Source: Niabella sp. (GTDB lineage: Bacteria > Bacteroidota > Bacteroidia > Chitinophagales > Chitinophagaceae). From it: a stretch of 34,369 nt of DNA. Location: the NCBI GenBank assembly GCA_027493055.1, contig JAPUDO010000125.1:1-34369 (forward strand), in the 5' to 3' direction. The notes below the pieces were generated by a model, which was not told the origin of the DNA, searched no databases, and was given only the letters and a program-made list of their open reading frames with translations. Shown piece by piece: positions 8,861 to 16,279 of this stretch. Positions within the stretch are counted from its first letter, which is position 1. Every line of letters begins with the position of its first letter. Made by a program: the position numbers and the translations under genes.

Positions 8861-9430
8861 TCACGGGTTTACTTTGCTCAATAGCTCAACGATCTCCTTT
8901 TGCGTGCTTAAAGATTTATCCGCATTATAATAGTTCTGGATCGCTGTTTTGATCTCTTCAAAGTCGGCTTTACGTTCAGCCAGCTCCAGGTACATCTCCT
9001 GCCCTTCTTTGGGACGCGGTCCCCAATGAAACAGGTCTTTGTCATGCTCATCGCGCACTATTAAAATGGGAATGGATTTACTGCCATTGGTCAGATAGCT
9101 GTCTATCTCAGAGCCACTGTCACGAAGCTGAAGCGTGAACGAAATTTTATCGTTCAGCGTGCTCATCAAATAAATAATGGGAACAATATGTGCCGCATCG
9201 CCACACCAGGGTTCGGTAATCACTACCCAGTGCTGGGGTTTATCAATACGCTTTATTAAAGCTGCCGTTTCTTCTGTTACAGGATTAGTTTTGATCCAGC
9301 GCCTCATCCGTGTCTCATTCATTTTGGCATAATGATGATAATCCGGATTATCATAAGGAGGCTGAGGGGTATCAGCAATTAATAACTCATGCGTATAGTC
9401 CAGGTATTCGTTCCAGTTCATTGTTTTCAT
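8861..9430 (-). CDS. thioredoxin-fold protein with a single active-site cysteine
   Basis: A 189-residue protein of the thioredoxin-9 type (PF14595-like). The core strand 'HWVVITEPWCGDAAHIVP' places a WCGDA motif where thioredoxins have CxxC, so only the first cysteine remains and it cannot act as a normal dithiol oxidoreductase. 'SIPILIVRD' supplies the cis-proline region and 'FHWGPRP' is typical of the family. I chose the ATG at 9430; 15 further codons upstream are open but give a short hydrophobic stretch unlike the family. A second ATG at 9421 is equally possible. It lies 200 bases past dnaE on the same strand, separated by repeats. Confidence 0.75.
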   Translation of the reverse strand: MKTMNWNEYLDYTHELLIADTPQPPYDNPDYHHYAKMNETRMRRWIKTNPVTEETAALIKRIDKPQHWVVITEPWCGDAAHIVPIIYLMSTLNDKISFTLQLRDSGSEIDSYLTNGSKSIPILIVRDEHDKDLFHWGPRPKEGQEMYLELAERKADFEEIKTAIQNYYNADKSLSTQKEIVELLSKVNP

Positions 9431-9504
9431 GCAAAAGATAACAAGATATAAAATAAAAAGTTGTATTGGATGCAATGATTGGCTTTATTCGTCTATAAAT
9501 GTTC

Positions 9505-9553
9505 ATCGCCCGGAGGCGATAACATAAATAATGCGAGGCGAGGACGCCTCGCA
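9505..9553. repeat. two-hairpin element, copy 1
   Basis: Hairpin 1 has arms ATCGCC (9505-9510) and GGCGAT (9515-9520) with loop CGGA. After 11 bases, hairpin 2 has arms TGCGAGGCG (9532-9540) and CGCCTCGCA (9545-9553) with loop AGGA. Related pairs lie at 23745-23793 and 24670-24716. The form is REP-like; no RAYT transposase gene is in the window. Confidence 0.65.
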
Positions 9554-9596
9554 CAACGGCATTTCACTTCAATACACAATTTCCAATAATCATTTT

Positions 9597-9658
9597 ACCT
9601 CACCATTCACTACTCACTACTCACTATTCACTATTCACCACTCATCTTTCACTACTCC
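9597..9658. repeat. degenerate heptanucleotide array ending at the dnaE stop
   Basis: Nine consecutive 7-base units with consensus YAYTCAC: ACCTCAC, CATTCAC, TACTCAC twice, TATTCAC twice, CACTCAT, CTTTCAC, TACTCCC. The period is strictly seven, and the last unit runs into the dnaE stop codon. Confidence 0.85.
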
Positions 9659-12600
9659 CTAATTACATTCCACCCTGATCTTCCACTTCTCCTTATCTTT
9701 TAAAAATCCGATCAGCTCGCTATTCATTTCAAAGCCCCTGCCATTGGTCAACAATTCTACCTCTATATCCTCCTCTTCATCCCTGATAGTGAAATTGATG
9801 GCAGCTGTTCCTTTATAGCTTTTAAAGTTCTGCTGTACAAATGCTATCATATTCTCCGTTACATCTGCAGCAGGCAACTGTACACTTACCTTTTTAGTAA
9901 AGTTTTTCTTTACACTTTCTGCCAGGCAGATAGACGATATTTTAAAATCATAATCACCGTTAAAGCGTTGTTTGAAAAAGCCTGTTATATATACCGTAGC
10001 ACCCAATTGCAAAATAGCTGAATGTTTCAGGTAATCTTCGGAGAACAGCATCAGCTCCAGCTTCCCGCTATAATCTTCAATTACAAAGCTGCCAAATTTA
10101 TTACCGCTTTTAGCTACCCGGTGCTGTGCATCGCTTACAAGGCCCATTATTTTAAACGTAACATTGGCATTCACTCTTTCCGGGTCCTCTTTAAACCCGT
10201 TCACATACCCGATCCTTGAAATACCATAGTTTTCCATTTCAAAACGATAGTCATCCAGTGGGTGACCGCTGATAAAGATGCCGGTTACTTCTTTTTCATT
10301 ATCCAGCTGCACTACCAAAGGCCAGGGCAAACAATCCGGTATTTTCGGGGGCTGCACTTCCATGCTTTCGCTAAGGTTTCCAAAAAGCGTGTTGGCGCTG
10401 TTTTGTGCCTGTGCCTGGCAAACCTGCCCATACTTAATAATTTTTTCCAGCCCGTTCATGGTATCATTAGGGGCTGTGTGGAAATACTGGGCGCGATGCA
10501 GATCTGTAAAGCAATCAAAGGCGCCGGCATAGGCCAGGCTTTCCATTGTTTTTTTATTCACCGTACGCTGATTCACCCGCTTCACCAGTTCAAAGATCGT
10601 AGTATAAGCGCCGCCCTTCTCTCTTTCCGCGATAATGCTTTCCACCGCTGCTTCTCCCACTCCTTTCAGTCCGCCTAAACCAAAACGGATCTCCCCTCTC
10701 TTATTTACGGCAAAACCTTTCAGAGACTCGTTAATATCAGGCCCCAGCACCGGCAGGTTCATGCGCTTACATTCTTCCATAAAGAAAGTGATCTTTTCCA
10801 GCGAGCCGGCGTTATTCAATACCGCCGCCATGTACTCGCTCGGATAATGCGCCTTTAAATAGGCTGTCTGATAAGCTACGAACGCATAGCAGGTAGAGTG
10901 TGATTTATTGAACGCGTATTGCGCAAAAGCTTCCCAGTCTGTCCATATCTTTTCCAGCTTATCAGCAGGATGACCTTTCTCTACTGCGCCTTCAATAAAC
11001 TGCTTTTTCATTTTGTCCAGTACGGACTTTTGCTTTTTACCCATCGCCTTACGCAGCACATCCGCATCCCCCTTACTAAATCCGCCCAAGCTCTGGCTCA
11101 GCAGCATCACCTGCTCCTGGTACACGGTAATACCATAAGTTTCGGCCAGGTACTCCTCCATTTCAGGTAAGTCGTAAGCAATCTCTTCATGCCCGTGTTT
11201 ACGCTTGATAAAGTTGGGAATGTACTGTAATGGCCCCGGCCGATATAGCGCGTTCATAGCTATCAGGTCTGCAAACTTATCCGGCTTCAGGTCGCGCAGG
11301 TGTTTTTGCATACCCGGACTTTCAAACTGGAACGTACCGTTGGTCTCTCCTTTCTGGTATAGCTGGTAGGTTAGCTCATCATCCAGCGGTATAGTATCTA
11401 TATCGATGTCCTTACCATAGTTCAGCTTAATAAGCTGCAAGGCATTTTTAATAATCGTCAGCGTTTTCAGCCCCAGGAAGTCCATCTTAATTACGCCGGC
11501 TTCCTCAATCACGCTTCCTTCTATCTGCGTTACCCACAAGTCAGAGTCTTTGGCAGTGCTTACAGGAAGCAGTTCCGTGAGGTCTTTAGGTGCAATGATA
11601 ATACCCGCAGCATGGATACCGGTATTCCGGACTGACCCTTCCAATATCTCCGCTTCATGCAGCACTTTAGCCCTCAGGTCATCACCATTATATATTTCGC
11701 GGATCTTCTTCACATTTTCAAGGTCTTCCGCAACCAGCCCTTCTTTTTCAATCAGCGATTTTTCCCCTTCTTTCGGCTGTAAAGGCGCATGCAGCACCCG
11801 TTTTAAGGATATGCCCGGTTTTTCCGGCACCAGCTTGGCTAAAGCATTTGATTCGGGCAGCGGCAGGTCCATTACCCGCGCCACATCCTTAATGCTCATT
11901 TTAGCAGCCATTGTACCATAAGTAATAATCTGTGCCACCTGGCTCTTACCATATTTCTGCACCACGTAATCAATCACTTTCTGCCGGCCTTCATCATCAA
12001 AATCCGTATCAATATCCGGCATGGATTTACGGTCGGGGTTCAGGAAACGCTCAAACAGCAAGTTGTACTTGATGGGATCTATATTGGTAATGCCGATACA
12101 GTAGGCCACTACCGATCCCGCTGCAGAACCACGCCCGGGCCCGATAAATACGCCCGTGTCTCTCCCAGCTTTAATAAAATCACTTACAATAAGGAAGTAA
12201 CCCGCAAAGCCCATGGTTTTGATGGTAAACAGCTCAAAATCTATGCGCTCTTTCACATCCCCTTCAAAGGCATCACCGTAACGTTCCCTGGCGCCTTCAT
12301 AAGTAAGATGCTTCAGGAATTCCCACTGGTTCAGCGAATCGGCGCTCATAGTGTCTCCCTTCTCTGTTTTCTGATCCGCTGTATGGGTTTTATATTCATC
12401 CGGAATAGGAAAGTTAGGCAGCAGGATGCTGCGCTTTAAGTCGAGCAGCTCTATTTTATCAACAATAGCGTTGGTATTATCAATAGCTTCAGGGAGGTCA
12501 TGAAACAGTTTTGTCATTTCCTCCGTGGTCTTAAAATAAAACTGGTCGTTGGCAAAGGCAAAGCGCATATTCTTCATGTTCACATCATCATCGGCAAAAT

Positions 12601-13333
12601 CTCCCCTGAAGGCTGGTGTGGATTGTTTTTCGCCGGTGTTGATACAAAGCAGGATATCATGCGCATTAAAATCATCCTGCTCTACATAATGTGAATCGTT
12701 ACTGGCAATAATGGGCACTTTATATTTTTGCGCAAACTTCACCAGCACTTCGTTTACCTTATCCTGGTCGGGAATATCGTGGCGTTGCAGCTCTACATAA
12801 AAATCCTCACCAAACAGGTCCAGCCACCATTTAAATTCCTGCTCGGCTTCAGCCTCACCCTTTCTTAAAATAGCCTGCGGCACCGAAGCACCCAAGCAGC
12901 AGGTAGTTGCAATAAGGCCTTCATGATACTGCACAATCAGCTCTTTGTCAATACGGGGATATTTACCGTACAGGCCTTCTATAAAACCTAAAGAAGTGAG
13001 CTTGGTAAGATTCCGGTAGCCGGTTTCATTTTTTGCCAGTAAGATCTGGTGATAGCGTTTATCTTTTTTGTCTTTGGTAAATGTTTTTTCATGGCGACTT
13101 TCTACCACATAAAATTCACACCCCACCACCGGCTTCACCTTAGGTTTGCCATTTTCATCCAGGTTTTTATAGGCTTCGGCCACAAACTGGAACACACCAA
13201 ACATATTTCCATGATCGCTGATGGCCAGCGCGGGCATGCCGTCTTTGATGGCCTTTTTATAAAGGCTGCCGATGGGCGCTGCTCCATCTAAAAGCGAGTA
13301 CTGCGTATGAACATGTAAATGCGAGAATTTCAT
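9659..13333 (-). CDS. dnaE: DNA polymerase III alpha subunit
   Basis: A 1224-residue replicative polymerase subunit of the DnaE1 type. It starts with a PHP domain ('HLHVHTQYSLLDG', residues 5-17). The palm carries 'GPGRGSAAGSVVAYC' and the catalytic aspartates in PDIDTDFDD (Asp440 and Asp442), with the third in 'KMDFLGLKTL' (Asp618). The fingers region, tandem helix-hairpin-helix ('LGGLKGVGEAAVESI') and C-terminal OB fold ('ITGFFKQRFNGDYDFKISS') follow in normal order. The length is slightly above that of the E. coli enzyme. No proofreading exonuclease is fused. The start at 13333 gives the conserved MKFSHLHVHT opening. No SD is present and no -7 match is clear; an inverted repeat lies just upstream. 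Confidence 0.96.
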   Translation of the reverse strand: MKFSHLHVHTQYSLLDGAAPIGSLYKKAIKDGMPALAISDHGNMFGVFQFVAEAYKNLDENGKPKVKPVVGCEFYVVESRHEKTFTKDKKDKRYHQILLAKNETGYRNLTKLTSLGFIEGLYGKYPRIDKELIVQYHEGLIATTCCLGASVPQAILRKGEAEAEQEFKWWLDLFGEDFYVELQRHDIPDQDKVNEVLVKFAQKYKVPIIASNDSHYVEQDDFNAHDILLCINTGEKQSTPAFRGDFADDDVNMKNMRFAFANDQFYFKTTEEMTKLFHDLPEAIDNTNAIVDKIELLDLKRSILLPNFPIPDEYKTHTADQKTEKGDTMSADSLNQWEFLKHLTYEGARERYGDAFEGDVKERIDFELFTIKTMGFAGYFLIVSDFIKAGRDTGVFIGPGRGSAAGSVVAYCIGITNIDPIKYNLLFERFLNPDRKSMPDIDTDFDDEGRQKVIDYVVQKYGKSQVAQIITYGTMAAKMSIKDVARVMDLPLPESNALAKLVPEKPGISLKRVLHAPLQPKEGEKSLIEKEGLVAEDLENVKKIREIYNGDDLRAKVLHEAEILEGSVRNTGIHAAGIIIAPKDLTELLPVSTAKDSDLWVTQIEGSVIEEAGVIKMDFLGLKTLTIIKNALQLIKLNYGKDIDIDTIPLDDELTYQLYQKGETNGTFQFESPGMQKHLRDLKPDKFADLIAMNALYRPGPLQYIPNFIKRKHGHEEIAYDLPEMEEYLAETYGITVYQEQVMLLSQSLGGFSKGDADVLRKAMGKKQKSVLDKMKKQFIEGAVEKGHPADKLEKIWTDWEAFAQYAFNKSHSTCYAFVAYQTAYLKAHYPSEYMAAVLNNAGSLEKITFFMEECKRMNLPVLGPDINESLKGFAVNKRGEIRFGLGGLKGVGEAAVESIIAEREKGGAYTTIFELVKRVNQRTVNKKTMESLAYAGAFDCFTDLHRAQYFHTAPNDTMNGLEKIIKYGQVCQAQAQNSANTLFGNLSESMEVQPPKIPDCLPWPLVVQLDNEKEVTGIFISGHPLDDYRFEMENYGISRIGYVNGFKEDPERVNANVTFKIMGLVSDAQHRVAKSGNKFGSFVIEDYSGKLELMLFSEDYLKHSAILQLGATVYITGFFKQRFNGDYDFKISSICLAESVKKNFTKKVSVQLPAADVTENMIAFVQQNFKSYKGTAAINFTIRDEEEDIEVELLTNGRGFEMNSELIGFLKDKEKWKIRVECN

Positions 13334-13816
13334 CCGTAATTATTTGTTGCAATCTGCAATAAAAATCATTTTTAAACCAATCTGTTTATGCACATTTAGG
13401 AGCCAACATGCCCCGAATGCGTCAGGATACAGGCTTTGACAATTTATCCACAGCCCTGAAAATTAACAGTTGCTAACCGGTAAATGTTGAGTAAAAAATA
13501 AATACATTACAATTTATACTCATACAATATCCATCCCGGATCTGTTAATAAATTGGCCGGTTTTGTTAGTTCCGGCTCTAAATAAGCAAAAAATCCTGAA
13601 CCGCAGGAAGGGTATAAATACACGCTCCAACTATCAAAAATCATCTAAAAAGAACCCTAAAATAAATAACAAAATAATGATAATCAGATATTTATATATT
13701 TTTCTAAAAATAGTTAGCCAACAGCACAATATTATAGTCAAACTGACGTTTTATAATATTCGAAAATTGACGTTTACTCATTTTAGATAGGAAATAATTA
13801 AAAGGATCTGATATTT
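13334..13816. other. divergent intergenic region between dnaE and the NlpC/P60 gene
   Basis: 483 AT-rich bases separate the divergent dnaE and NlpC/P60 starts. An open frame of about 75 codons here (13563-13790) is Lys/Asn/Ile-rich and probably chance. An inverted repeat TTGCA-ATC-TGCAA (13347-13359) lies 14 bases before the dnaE start and could be an operator. No exact TAnnTTTG at a suitable distance from either gene was found. Confidence 0.5.
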
Positions 13817-14515
13817 ATGTTACGTGTGTGTTTTTTGGGGTTGATCATCTCTCTTTTAATGACCAGCTGCTCTACTCCTCTTAAATTGAACAACCAATAC
13901 AGGACAAATACGATGCCTGATGCTGAAGAAGCGTACAAGTCTCAGCAAGTGGGGGTTTCTTCTTTTAGCCTGCCATCTTTCCTTAGTGAACAGCGTATAG
14001 AACATATAAAAGAAAGCAAAGCAGCCAAAATTGATGCTTCCCATATTGAAGTTCCCGCTCGTAAGGTTTCTGCTCCTACTACTATACAGGTTAAATACGC
14101 CTCTCTTTTAAATATGCTGCCCGGCATGTTAACTAATATAAGATTACTGGAAACTATTGACGAATGGTATGGTACACGCTACAGGTATGGCGGCACCACC
14201 AAAAGCGGAATTGATTGCTCGGCTTTTGTACGGGCAGTTTATAAAGTGGCATTTGATATAGATTTACCCAGAACCGCCCGCGAACAGTTCAGGGCAGCAG
14301 TATTGGCCGTTTCTAACTTACAAACAGGCGACCTGCTTTTCTTTAATACCAGCGGAGGTATTTCGCATGTGGGCATGTACTTAGGTAATAATAAGTTTGT
14401 GCATGCATCTACCAGCAGGGGCGTTATTGTCAGCGACCTGGATGAAAATTATTATGCTGCCCGCTATTTGGGCGCCCGCCGGATGCGCGAACCGGATTCT
14501 TACGCGGTTAATTAA
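13817..14515 (+). CDS. NlpC/P60 cell-wall peptidase lipoprotein
   Basis: A 232-residue lipoprotein (lipobox MTSC, Cys18) with a C-terminal NlpC/P60 cysteine peptidase domain, expected to cut peptide cross-links in peptidoglycan from the periplasmic side of a membrane. The catalytic Cys134 lies in 'GIDCSAFVRAVY', His184 in 'ISHVGMYLG', and a third polar residue, His196, in 'KFVHAS'. 'RYRYGGTTKSGIDCSAF' is the classic Spr/NlpC signature. Residues 20-110 are a Ser/Ala-rich linker. The length is a little above that of E. coli Spr (MepS). It is monocistronic and followed by a strong terminator. Confidence 0.9.
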   Translation: MLRVCFLGLIISLLMTSCSTPLKLNNQYRTNTMPDAEEAYKSQQVGVSSFSLPSFLSEQRIEHIKESKAAKIDASHIEVPARKVSAPTTIQVKYASLLNMLPGMLTNIRLLETIDEWYGTRYRYGGTTKSGIDCSAFVRAVYKVAFDIDLPRTAREQFRAAVLAVSNLQTGDLLFFNTSGGISHVGMYLGNNKFVHASTSRGVIVSDLDENYYAARYLGARRMREPDSYAVN

Positions 14516-14538
14516 AACATTTTGTATAGCCTCTTTTA

Positions 14539-14564
14539 AAAAGTTCCGTAACCGGAACTTTTTT
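14539..14564 (+). terminator. Rho-independent terminator after the NlpC/P60 gene
   Basis: A 10-bp perfect stem (AAAAGTTCCG with CGGAACTTTT), a TAAC loop and a T run. It lies between two convergent genes; the symmetric A/T ends may let it serve both strands. Confidence 0.85.
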
Positions 14565-14591
14565 ATTACCCATTATAAGTCTTAGCATACT

Positions 14592-14990
14592 TTAAACGGC
14601 CGCTTTATTCACCAGGTTGTTCTTTACAATATTCAAAAAGCTAACCAGGTTCCCGTTCTTTTCTACCACCCTGTCAAATTCGGTAATGGCCTGAAGTGAT
14701 AGCATCAGCAGCTCATTCTTTTTATCCAGCTCTTTTTTTAACAGCCTGATGATCTCTGTATATACTGCACTTTTTTCCTGCTGAAAATAGCCCTCCTTAT
14801 ATTCAAAAAGCTCATTGGGAGAAATGTCAAAAGCGCTGCAAATATCCGGCACCAAAGCTGCATCTATTTTTGAACGGCCCGACTCCATCATGCTATAAGC
14901 GTTCTGGCTTTTATTTAATATTGAGGCCATCTGGAATTGGGATATTCCCCGGGACTTGCGTAGTTGTTTTAGTGTTTGATGAATGGTCAT
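14592..14990 (-). CDS. XRE-family helix-turn-helix regulator
   Basis: A 132-residue DNA-binding protein. Residues 5-60 are an XRE/Cro-type helix-turn-helix ('LRKSRGISQFQMASILNKSQ', 'YSMMESGRSKIDAALVPDI'). Residues 65-130 are a charged, probably coiled-coil dimerisation or sensing tail ('IIRLLKKELDKKNELLMLSL'). It is divergent from the bacteriocin-like peptide genes, the usual position for the regulator of such a locus, so I infer that it controls them and itself. A good -7 element lies 28 bases before its start. The target sequence is not evident. Confidence 0.85.
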   Translation of the reverse strand: MTIHQTLKQLRKSRGISQFQMASILNKSQNAYSMMESGRSKIDAALVPDICSAFDISPNELFEYKEGYFQQEKSAVYTEIIRLLKKELDKKNELLMLSLQAITEFDRVVEKNGNLVSFLNIVKNNLVNKAAV

Positions 14991-15018
14991 AAGTTTAGCA
15001 TTATATTATATATAGAAA

Positions 15019-15026
15019 CAAATTTA
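15019..15026 (-). promoter_or_regulatory. -7 promoter element of the XRE regulator gene
   Basis: The minus strand reads TAAATTTG, an exact TAnnTTTG match, 28 bases upstream of the start codon, in a very AT-rich stretch where chance matches are more likely. The rest of 14991-15270 probably holds the promoter of the peptide genes, but I could not place it. Confidence 0.45.
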
Positions 15027-15270
15027 TATAAATAATTGATATAATTATACGGATTTTGGGTTGTTTTATTACTTTTTGTTAAATAATTTTACGGTGCAAG
15101 GATCTGGTAATTCCTGGGCCGTTGTTAATAACCTGAAGTTTACCAGCTTTGAATGATCAACACCAACCAGGATTGGCGGACGCGCCATGAGGGAAGAAAA
15201 ACACTGTATGCCCTGTGCCTGCAAAGCACACAAGACGAGATTTTGAAAAACACTTTAAAAATTAAAACTT

Positions 15271-15474
15271 ATGAAACAATTAATGGATTTAAACAAAATG
15301 GGGTTGACTGAAATGTCAACTTTTGAATTGCTTGACATTGAAGGTAGTAAAATGCCTTCCTGGGCAAAAAAAATAGGTATTGCCGGAGTATTGACTTGGA
15401 TTGCAGACAACTGGACCGATATAAAAAGCGGAGCCGCAAGCGGATGGGAGGACTACGAAAAACAACATCGCTAA
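15271..15474 (+). CDS. bacteriocin-like precursor peptide 1 (double-glycine-type leader)
   Basis: A 67-residue precursor. The N-terminal 26 residues resemble a C39-peptidase leader: 'LTEMSTFELLDIEGS' aligns residue by residue with the leader of the next peptide, and Gly-Ser replaces Gly-Gly at the cut site. Cleavage would release a 41-residue peptide that begins KMPSW, has an amphipathic stretch 'IGIAGVLTWIADNW' and a GxxxG motif (GAASG), and ends in a charged tail. GxxxG and tryptophans are typical of two-peptide (class IIb) bacteriocins. A C39 exporter lies downstream in the same island. The killing role is inferred; a signalling peptide is the alternative. Confidence 0.72.
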   Translation: MKQLMDLNKMGLTEMSTFELLDIEGSKMPSWAKKIGIAGVLTWIADNWTDIKSGAASGWEDYEKQHR

Positions 15475-15499
15475 TTTTTTAACACAAAAACTAAAAGTC

Positions 15500-15697
15500 A
15501 TGAATCCTTGTATAGAACTTACCGAATTAACCAAAGAAGAGCTAATAGAAATTGACGGTGGTAAAACTCCTTCTAGGGATACATCTTTGGCGAACGATAT
15601 TGCTTATTGTTTTGTCTACGGAGGGCGCGCTATTTGGGATAGCTTCGGAGCTTTTATTGATGGAGCAAGTAAAAGTAAAGATATTTTTTACAAATAA
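15500..15697 (+). CDS. bacteriocin-like precursor peptide 2 (double-glycine leader)
   Basis: A 65-residue precursor, 25 bases after peptide 1. The leader 'IELTELTKEELIEIDGG' is a textbook double-glycine leader, with cleavage after Gly21. The 44-residue product starts KTPS, like KMPS in peptide 1, and has a glycine-rich amphipathic centre ('VYGGRAIWDSFGAFIDGAS') with one cysteine and a basic end. The shared leader, similar mature starts and adjacency suggest a two-component pair. A very strong hairpin terminator follows 11 bases after the stop. Confidence 0.78.
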   Translation: MNPCIELTELTKEELIEIDGGKTPSRDTSLANDIAYCFVYGGRAIWDSFGAFIDGASKSKDIFYK

Positions 15698-15708
15698 ACC
15701 AATACTTC

Positions 15709-15747
15709 CACAATGTGCTAAAAGGGTTTTAGCACATTGTGTTTTTT
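15709..15747 (+). terminator. 15-bp perfect hairpin terminator between the peptides and the CPBP gene
   Basis: Perfect 15-bp arms (15709-15723 and 15727-15741), loop GGG, then six T. This is the strongest terminator in the window, and the next start codon comes two bases after the T run, so downstream genes need read-through or a promoter inside the hairpin. Confidence 0.92.
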
Positions 15748-15749
15748 GA

Positions 15750-16235
15750 ATGATGATTCTTTTCAAACCAGTATATACGAAGTTCATTTTTGCAGTTGTT
15801 GTATTTAATTTTTTACTTGCAATAATTATAGCTTTTTTATCAAACCTGTTTTTTGCCGGTGTTTTATCTGAAAATACTATTACCTGGGATTCGACAGCAG
15901 AAGAATTTGTAGTTGTTGTTTTGATAGGCCCGGTTATGGAAACACTCTTCTTCCAGGTAGCCTCTTACAGTTTTTTTTCGTATGTAATCAAAGGCGTTAA
16001 ACTTGGCAGTAGAAGCAAAAGAACACTATTCATTTTAAGCAGCAGCCTGCTATTTGCGGCCTTTCACCAATACAACTGGCTGTATTGCATCAGTGCTTTT
16101 TTGGGTGGGCTTTCGTTGAACTATAGTTATCTCTATTTTAAAAAACAGAGGTTCTTCCCGTTTCTTTCCGTTGTAATTATACACTCGCTATATAATCTGC
16201 TTGTTTTTATCGTCAAAAATTTATTTGCAGAATAA
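15750..16235 (+). CDS. CPBP family intramembrane protein, probable bacteriocin immunity
   Basis: A 161-residue membrane protein with about four hydrophobic helices and the CPBP (CAAX protease/bacteriocin-processing, Abi) motifs. Motif 1 is a variant: 'GPVMETLFFQ', with Glu64 kept, Thr for the second Glu and Gln for the Arg of EExxxR. Motif 2 is 'FAAFH' (Phe102, His106). Motif 3 is 'HSLYN' (His145, Asn149). CPBP proteins next to class II bacteriocin genes act as self-immunity proteins in Gram-positive bacteria, and the position here fits. The altered motif 1 may alter or abolish proteolysis. The next gene starts 44 bases on. Confidence 0.8.
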   Translation: MMILFKPVYTKFIFAVVVFNFLLAIIIAFLSNLFFAGVLSENTITWDSTAEEFVVVVLIGPVMETLFFQVASYSFFSYVIKGVKLGSRSKRTLFILSSSLLFAAFHQYNWLYCISAFLGGLSLNYSYLYFKKQRFFPFLSVVIIHSLYNLLVFIVKNLFAE

Positions 16236-16279
16236 ATATATCCCCGGCTTAAAAATAAAGGGTTTAAGTTTAATTACTA

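Noticed and set aside
13563-13790. A 75-codon frame between dnaE and the NlpC/P60 gene.
   Set aside because: Lys/Asn/Ile-rich composition of random AT-rich DNA; no domain, no start context, no conserved pattern.
15187-15246. A 19-codon cysteine-rich frame (MREEKHCMPCACKAHKTRF) upstream of peptide 1, possibly a third peptide.
   Set aside because: Too short to support, without a double-glycine leader, and inside the likely promoter region.
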